Source: Cladocopium goreaui
Lineage: Eukaryota > Sar > Dinophyceae > Suessiales > Symbiodiniaceae
Direction: 5' to 3'
Assembly: GCA_947184155.2 (NCBI GenBank)
Contig: CAMXCT020002024.1
Coordinates: 576,938 to 640,937 of the forward strand
Length of the DNA: 64,000 bases
The notes beneath the pieces were generated by a model. That model had not been told where the DNA came from. It ran no database searches and saw only the letters and a list, made by a program, of their open reading frames with translations. The position numbers and the translations under genes were made by a program. Position 1 is the first letter of the stretch. Every line of letters starts with the position of its first letter. Shown in pieces: positions 59,592-64,000 of the stretch.

Positions 59592-59817
59592 ATCCCTCTG
59601 CTTCACGGGTCTCTGTGAGGCCATTTGTTTTTCACCATCTGTTAACAACATGTGGAACTGTTGTTGGCGATGTGGACAATCCTGGACGTCATGCGAGAGA
59701 AACACAGAGTTCTGCGAATTGATGCGCGGGACAGTATATAGGTTGTTTATCATCTGATGCGATTGGGAAAGTGACATCTTCCATTAGGCTTGATCAACAG
59801 GTGTCACACTTGAAGTT

Positions 59818-60605
59818 TTACTTACAAATTGCATGTGCGTCTTTCGTTGCCATGTCTGTTGTTAATGTTTTTTGTCACAGTTTGTCTTTTGAAGGACTTG
59901 GCATTCTGCAGAGTCTTCTATGCTGCTGAGGGGATTTGAATGTGCGTGATGCTCGCTTACCTTGAACTCATGAAGATGACGGATGTAGTTTATAGCATCA
60001 TGGTACCGGCTTTTGCTTGTTTTTGTTGGCAAGCTGTGTGGGAAATCGTCTATTCAAATGAACAACATGTGGTTTTAGTTGGGAATTCACGGTACCAGAT
60101 TTCTTTGAAATGTGTTGCTTTGACGTGTTCATTGCAAGCTTCACTGTTCAGTTTGCAGGTCTCGGCGACAATCGTGCCCATGTCCAGTGTCAAACTTAGC
60201 AGTTGTGCTTCGAGTTTCGAAGTGCGAGTGCGTAGCCAAGTGTCAAACTCATGAATGGTTTTCAGTTTCGAAGTCCATGATGATGCAACACGGAACAAGC
60301 ATAGTGCACCTCTTTACTTCTTTACCTCTTTTCTGGGCTCAGACGTGAACGGAAAGACAAGATGCATTGTGCACGGAGGAAACAAGTGACGGTTGGCAAA
60401 CAGTTATCTTTAACATTTCTTGCGCTTCTCGAAGTTTCTGTAGGGGCTGTCCGTGAGATCTCGAGAATTGCATTTTGGTAATGTCAGTGTTTGTTTATTA
60501 CGATGCAGTGGATCTATGTGATGTATAACACGAAAAATATATGTGATGTTTTCATTGAAATGCATGAGTAGTGGACAAAAAAACATATTACGGGAAGCAT
60601 TGTAG
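59818..60605 (+). repeat. Right copy of direct repeat, second half
   Basis: Matches 42,187 to about 42,965 at constant offset 17,631, with differences increasing toward its end. It includes a hairpin at 60,426-60,467 (stem with one A-C mismatch). Confidence 0.9.
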
Positions 60606-60731
60606 CGTTCAATGTTGTACCGTTCAATTTTGTCAAAACGCATGAACAGTGAACAAAACAAATTATATGGGAATCATCGTACCGTTCAATTTTGACGATC
60701 GGCCATTTTATATCTTGGACATTTGTTGCAC

Positions 60732-60773
60732 TTCTCGAGGTTTCTGTAGGGGCTGTCCGTGAGATCTCGGGAA
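60732..60773 (+). repeat. Conserved-loop hairpin upstream of J-domain gene
   Basis: Stem TTCTCGAGGTTT / AGATCTCGGGAA keeps all 12 pairs (A-to-G in the right arm gives T-G). Loop CTGTAGGGGCTGTCCGTG. 160 bases before the start codon of the next gene. Confidence 0.8.
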
Positions 60774-60934
60774 TTGCATTGTGATGATGTCAGGTTTTGG
60801 TTACGATGCCGTGGATCTATGTGATATATAGCACAAAAAAATATATGTGATGTTTTCATTCATTTCAATGCAGCAACAGTGGAAAAAAAGTACGGCAATC
60901 ATTGCGTATTTAATTTTGTCTCGGCCGCGACTCA

Positions 60935-61777
60935 ATGGCCGCGTGGAGACCGCCGGAGGATGAGGAAGTGGCCTGGGGGTTGGAAGTTCTGGGCTGCAAG
61001 CGATCCCATATTGTGGACATGTCGGAGGATGAGTTCCGATACATTTTGAAGCCGCGGCGGAAGCAAGTTGCATTGGCACTGCATCCGGACAAGCAAGACG
61101 ATGAGAGAAGGATGATGGCGGAGGCTCAAATGAAACGCTGGAATGTGGCCTGGGAGAGACTGATGCGTAGTGTTCCGCGACAGTTCAAAGCAGCTGGTGT
61201 AGACGTCGTCCCGGCGCGAACTCAAGCTGCGCTGAATGCTCATCCTGGGATGTGGGAAGAGCCCTGGCGTGTTCCTCCTTTGTTGGTTCGGCAGTGGAGA
61301 CGCAGAGGTGCAGGGCATCAGGAGTCTGAATCAGGAGATGGCGTTCCAAGTGGTTCGCAACAGCCTGGCGCGCAGTCTGCACAGGCAGGAACGGGTACCG
61401 GTGCTACTAGTTCGGATGGTGGTATGCCCAGTGCTTCAGCGGGCAAGGATCCAGAAGGTGATGCTGGCACTTCGCAGTCGGATTCGACCAAGGCTTCAGA
61501 GCCTTGCACTGGTACGCCTCACTGTGTTGATTTTGATACTAGGCATGGTGCCGTTCCTGCTCAAAAATTGCTCGAATACAAGTTTTTGTATTCCGCACAT
61601 GGAAAATGCGTTCAGTGCATGGATTACTACGCGAGGCAGCCCGGTCTTGATGTGACCTGTAAATCTTGCAACATGAATGCTCGCCAATGGGCTGCCAGTT
61701 CCACGGGTAGCAGAAAGCGTACCACGGTACATATCCCAGATGATGTGGAACGATGGCTGCAACGCCACAACTTGTGA
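60935..61777 (+). CDS. J-domain protein with novel Cys-rich C-terminal domain
   Basis: An uninterrupted 280-codon frame from ATG. Residues 34-80 resemble a J-domain: the basic helix ILKPRRKQVALAL leads to His-Pro-Asp-Lys at 50-53, then the AEAQMKRWNVAWERLM helix. J-domains stimulate Hsp70 ATPases through the HPD tripeptide. Residues about 100-185 are low-complexity Ser/Gly/Gln. Residues about 186-280 form a domain shared with the next gene: PHCVDFD, EYKFLYSAHGKCVQCMDYYA, DVTCKSCNMNAR and IPDDVERWLQRHNL, with two Cys-x2-Cys pairs that probably bind zinc. A role with the Helitron is inferred only from position and shared flanking repeats. Confidence 0.65.
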   Translation: MAAWRPPEDEEVAWGLEVLGCKRSHIVDMSEDEFRYILKPRRKQVALALHPDKQDDERRMMAEAQMKRWNVAWERLMRSVPRQFKAAGVDVVPARTQAALNAHPGMWEEPWRVPPLLVRQWRRRGAGHQESESGDGVPSGSQQPGAQSAQAGTGTGATSSDGGMPSASAGKDPEGDAGTSQSDSTKASEPCTGTPHCVDFDTRHGAVPAQKLLEYKFLYSAHGKCVQCMDYYARQPGLDVTCKSCNMNARQWAASSTGSRKRTTVHIPDDVERWLQRHNL

Positions 61778-61812
61778 TAATGTGTATATAGTTTGCTTCG
61801 ATGGCCAACATT

Positions 61813-61963
61813 CCACTCGCATCTAAAGAGACTGTTCGTGATGCGTGGTGGGTAACATAAGTGCCATTTTGAAAAAGTTCAACTTGTGAGAATGTGTGCA
61901 TAGTTTGTTTTGAGAGCAAACATTCCACCCGCATTTAAAGAGACTGTTCGTGATGCGTGGTGG
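61813..61963 (+). repeat. Two tandem hairpins after J-domain gene
   Basis: Copies 61,813-61,851 and 61,925-61,963, stem CCACYCGCAT / ATGCGTGGTGG with one bulged T (ten pairs). The loop variant TAAAGAGACTGTTCGTG is the most diverged in the window and carries a paired change (see findings). Confidence 0.8.
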
Positions 61964-62039
61964 TTAGCGGAAGTGCCGTTTTGAAAAGTACACTCGCGGT
62001 TGACCGTCATCCATGCAGTGATGTCATGCATTGAGATGC

Positions 62040-62440
62040 ACTGTTATGATTTGTTCTGAGATTTCACCAGCATCAGGTCATTTTCATTGCACAACATGTG
62101 GTTTGATTCGGCGAGTCACGGTAACCGATTTTTTTGAAGTGTGTTGATTTGATGTGTTCATCGCCAGCTTCACTGTTCAGCAGTTTGCAGGTCTCTGCGA
62201 CAATGGTGTCCATGCCCAGTGTCAAACTTAGCAATTGTGCTCTGAGTTTTAAAGTCGGAGAACGAATTCTTTGCATTGGATTGTGTTCTCAGCTTCTCTT
62301 GAACAAGACGAAACAAGCATAGTTTGTCTACGATGATGCAAGACGAAACAAGCTGCTCTTTGCCTCCTTACCACTTTCCTGGGCTCAGACGTGAACGGAG
62401 AAACAAGATGCATGGCAGGAAACACGGTTGGCAAACAGAT
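62040..62440. repeat. Third copy of the flanking repeat core
   Basis: Diverged match to 42,440-42,760 (CACAACATGTGGTTTGATTC, AGTTTGCAGGTCTCTGCGAC, TGTCAAACTTAGCAATTGTG). Non-coding. Confidence 0.7.
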
Positions 62441-62460
62441 ATCTTGAACATTTCTTGCTC

Positions 62461-62502
62461 TTCTCGAGGTTTCTGTAGGGGCTGTCCGTGAGATCCCGAG
62501 AA
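62461..62502 (+). repeat. Conserved-loop hairpin upstream of last gene
   Basis: Stem TTCTCGAGGTTT / AGATCCCGAGAA with one A-C mismatch; consensus loop. 276 bases before the start codon at 62,778. Confidence 0.75.
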
Positions 62503-62777
62503 TTGCAAGTGGTAATATCAGTGTTTGTTTACGATGCAGTGGATCTATGTGATGTATAGCACGAAAAAAAAATGTGATGTTTTTGTTTTTCATTGAAATG
62601 CATCAGCAGTGGAGAAAAAATATTACGGGAAGCATTGTACCGTTCAATTTTATACCGTTCAATTTTGTTGAAACGCATGAACAGTGAACAATATAAAAAT
62701 ATATATTCAAATTGGTAGACGTTGTTCGGGGGGTGTGGTGGTGTAGTGTAACATTGTAGAAAAACTCGGTTCGCGAC

Positions 62778-63629
62778 ATGTCGAACCCCAGTGTTAACGT
62801 CCAAGATCAACAAAAAATTATCGAGTTCCTGCTTTTGAAGTATCAGAATTTGCTGTTGGAGCTTGGGGTGGTGCTCGATATAGAGGACGTGTCCTTGGAA
62901 GTTGTCGAGAAAGCTGCCCGAGATGTCATGGCCTCTTATCCGCAGCCTCCGAGGGACGAGAGTGAAGAAGAACATTTGCGTGAACTGAAAGGATTATTGC
63001 TGGAGTTTGAAGATTGGAAGTTGTGTGATATTCGGGACAGACAGCACATGTTGATCTCAAGATTCAGAAATTTGCTTTTCAATTTGGGATGCAACGACAA
63101 GACATGCAAGGAAGTTTCGTTGCCCTATTTGCAGAATGAGCTTGGGAATCTCGAATCGCGTGGTCATTCACTCCGATTTGTTTCGAACTTGAAGTGCATT
63201 CTTCGGGACTTGAAAGCTTGGAGAATGCTATGTGAAGGCCGGCTCAGCGAGGAAATGGATGGTGTTACCTTTTGGCGCAAAATGAGATTTGCACCACCGT
63301 CTCCGAGCGATGAAGACTCGGATAGTGAGGGTCCGACACTGTGTCGCGACGCTCCACATTGCAATGACTTCGATGAGAACTATCCTCTGGGACATTGTAT
63401 CTCGAAGAAAAGAAAGAAGACAATCACCGAGGAGAGACGGATGGAATACAAATTTCTCTTTGCTGCTGAGGCTCATTGTTTGAGGTGCCTGAAATATTAT
63501 GCGGCGCAGCCAGACTTTGATGTCAATTGTGAGTTGTGCGGGAAAAATGCTCGGGGGTGGGCAGATTCGAACACGACTTACAACATTCCCACGGACATCG
63601 ATGCGTGGCTCCGTGACAAGAATCTTTAG
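62778..63629 (+). CDS. Protein with novel Cys-rich C-terminal domain, no J-domain
   Basis: An uninterrupted 283-codon frame from ATG. Residues 1-185 are predicted mostly helical (QQKIIEFLLLKYQNLLLELG, LLLEFEDWKLCD, FVSNLKCILRDLKAWRML), with no family recognised. An acidic Ser linker (SDEDSDSEGP) follows. The C-terminal third matches the neighbouring gene: LCRDAPHCNDFDENY, EYKFLFAAEAHCLRCLKYYA, DVNCELCGKNARGWA and IPTDIDAWLRDKNL-stop, keeping both Cys-x2-Cys pairs. The shared domain on two different N-termini suggests domain shuffling. The base composition is like the replicase exons. Confidence 0.65.
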   Translation: MSNPSVNVQDQQKIIEFLLLKYQNLLLELGVVLDIEDVSLEVVEKAARDVMASYPQPPRDESEEEHLRELKGLLLEFEDWKLCDIRDRQHMLISRFRNLLFNLGCNDKTCKEVSLPYLQNELGNLESRGHSLRFVSNLKCILRDLKAWRMLCEGRLSEEMDGVTFWRKMRFAPPSPSDEDSDSEGPTLCRDAPHCNDFDENYPLGHCISKKRKKTITEERRMEYKFLFAAEAHCLRCLKYYAAQPDFDVNCELCGKNARGWADSNTTYNIPTDIDAWLRDKNL

Positions 63630-63641
63630 AAGCGTTTCACA

Positions 63642-63719
63642 GTGACACTGTAGGAACTGTCCGTGTGTCACCTGAAGCCCATTGAAGGTGACATTGTAGG
63701 AACCGTCCGTGCGTCACCT
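63642..63719 (+). repeat. Two hairpins after last gene
   Basis: 63,642-63,671, stem GTGACAC / GTGTCAC, loop TGTAGGAACTGTCCGT, 12 bases after the stop. 63,686-63,719, stem AGGTGAC / GTCACCT extended by weak pairs, loop with TGTAGGAACCGTCCGT. Both are followed by CACCTGAAGC. Confidence 0.8.
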
Positions 63720-63884
63720 GAAGCTGCCCGGGATGCGATTCCCGTTTTGTGAGGAAAGGATGGCAGCTTTGTAGAGCGGAATCATACACAGCGCATGTCA
63801 TACAGGTGATCATGGTGCCGAGCTTTTCTGATGTACTTGCTTTGGCATGTCGTGGTAAGGGTAGTGTCACACGAGTCTTGTCAG

Positions 63885-64000
63885 GGTGAAGAAGCAGCAG
63901 TTGAGTCTTGAGCTTGCAGGTCATTCTCCAGAGGATGGTGCTTCGTTATCGCAAGCTCCGGAGTCGCGATCCCAGTCTCGGGCTTCAGCGAGTATGCTTT
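63885..64000 (+). repeat. Partial copy of the flanking repeat at window edge
   Basis: Matches 41,838-41,945, 57,283-57,390 and 58,143-58,250 (AAGCAGCAGTTGAGTCTTGA, CCAGAGGATGGTGCTTCGTT, GGCTTCAGCGAGTATGCTTT). Cut off by the window end. Confidence 0.85.

Noticed and set aside
41279-63719. Hairpins as the classical Helitron 3'-terminal hairpin
   Set aside because: Loops of 16-18 bases, many copies inside introns, and no CTRR end just downstream; they do not fit the known terminal structure.

Overview
The window is nuclear DNA from a eukaryotic microalga, most likely a dinoflagellate. Four things point that way. (i) A chlorophyll-binding light-harvesting (LHC) gene lies at the left edge, cut into very small exons with GC and GA as well as GT 5' splice sites, as is typical of dinoflagellates. 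(ii) A decayed LINE has endonuclease and reverse-transcriptase motifs of the kind common in dinoflagellate genomes. (iii) A very large intron-containing Helitron replicase gene is present. (iv) Micro- and minisatellites are extremely dense. No rRNA, tRNA, CRISPR or bacterial-style operon signals were seen. All exon models were built by eye from reading frame, splice signals and phase, without transcripts.

Layout. 0.2-2.3 kb: 3' exons of the LHC gene. 2.3-9.5 kb: non-coding DNA with CA-rich and roughly 110-bp tandem repeats. 10.0-17.2 kb: a dead LINE (ORF1, endonuclease, reverse transcriptase) interrupted by a nested, also broken, retroelement fragment at about 14.0-16.06 kb. 17.4-19.8 kb: several short interspersed and tandem repeat families. 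22.3-24.7 kb: weakly supported coding segments. 25.7-28.2 kb: a possible micro-exon gene with eIF4B-like motifs. 29.2-41.05 kb: a succession of unrelated satellite arrays (10-bp, 41-bp, CAAG, degenerate CCCTAAA, AT-rich, 30-bp, 70-bp and 16-bp units).

From 41.05 kb to the right edge the DNA changes character and forms one coherent domain. It holds a roughly 16-exon gene (43,021-56,420) for a Helitron-type replicase of about 3,200 aa: SAP-like repeats, a C2H2 finger, a DUF6570-like block, an HUH/two-tyrosine Rep domain and a Pif1-type helicase, with no stop or frameshift seen. To its right are three smaller genes. Two of these share a new Cys-rich C-terminal domain, one of them fused to a J-domain. 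Near-identical direct repeats of about 1.3 kb flank the replicase gene.

The most striking feature is a family of about 24 copies of a small hairpin in this 23-kb domain, all in the same orientation and none noticed elsewhere in the window. The loop is almost invariant (around GTAGGGRCTGTCCGTG), while the stem sequence differs completely between clusters yet stays paired. Copies sit in introns, upstream of genes, and as 2-3 tandem copies just downstream of stop codons, where each gene has its own stem. This is the best candidate for an undescribed structured RNA or mobile-DNA signal in the window. A second recurrent motif (ATCATGGTACCGAGCTTTTT) accompanies it in introns.
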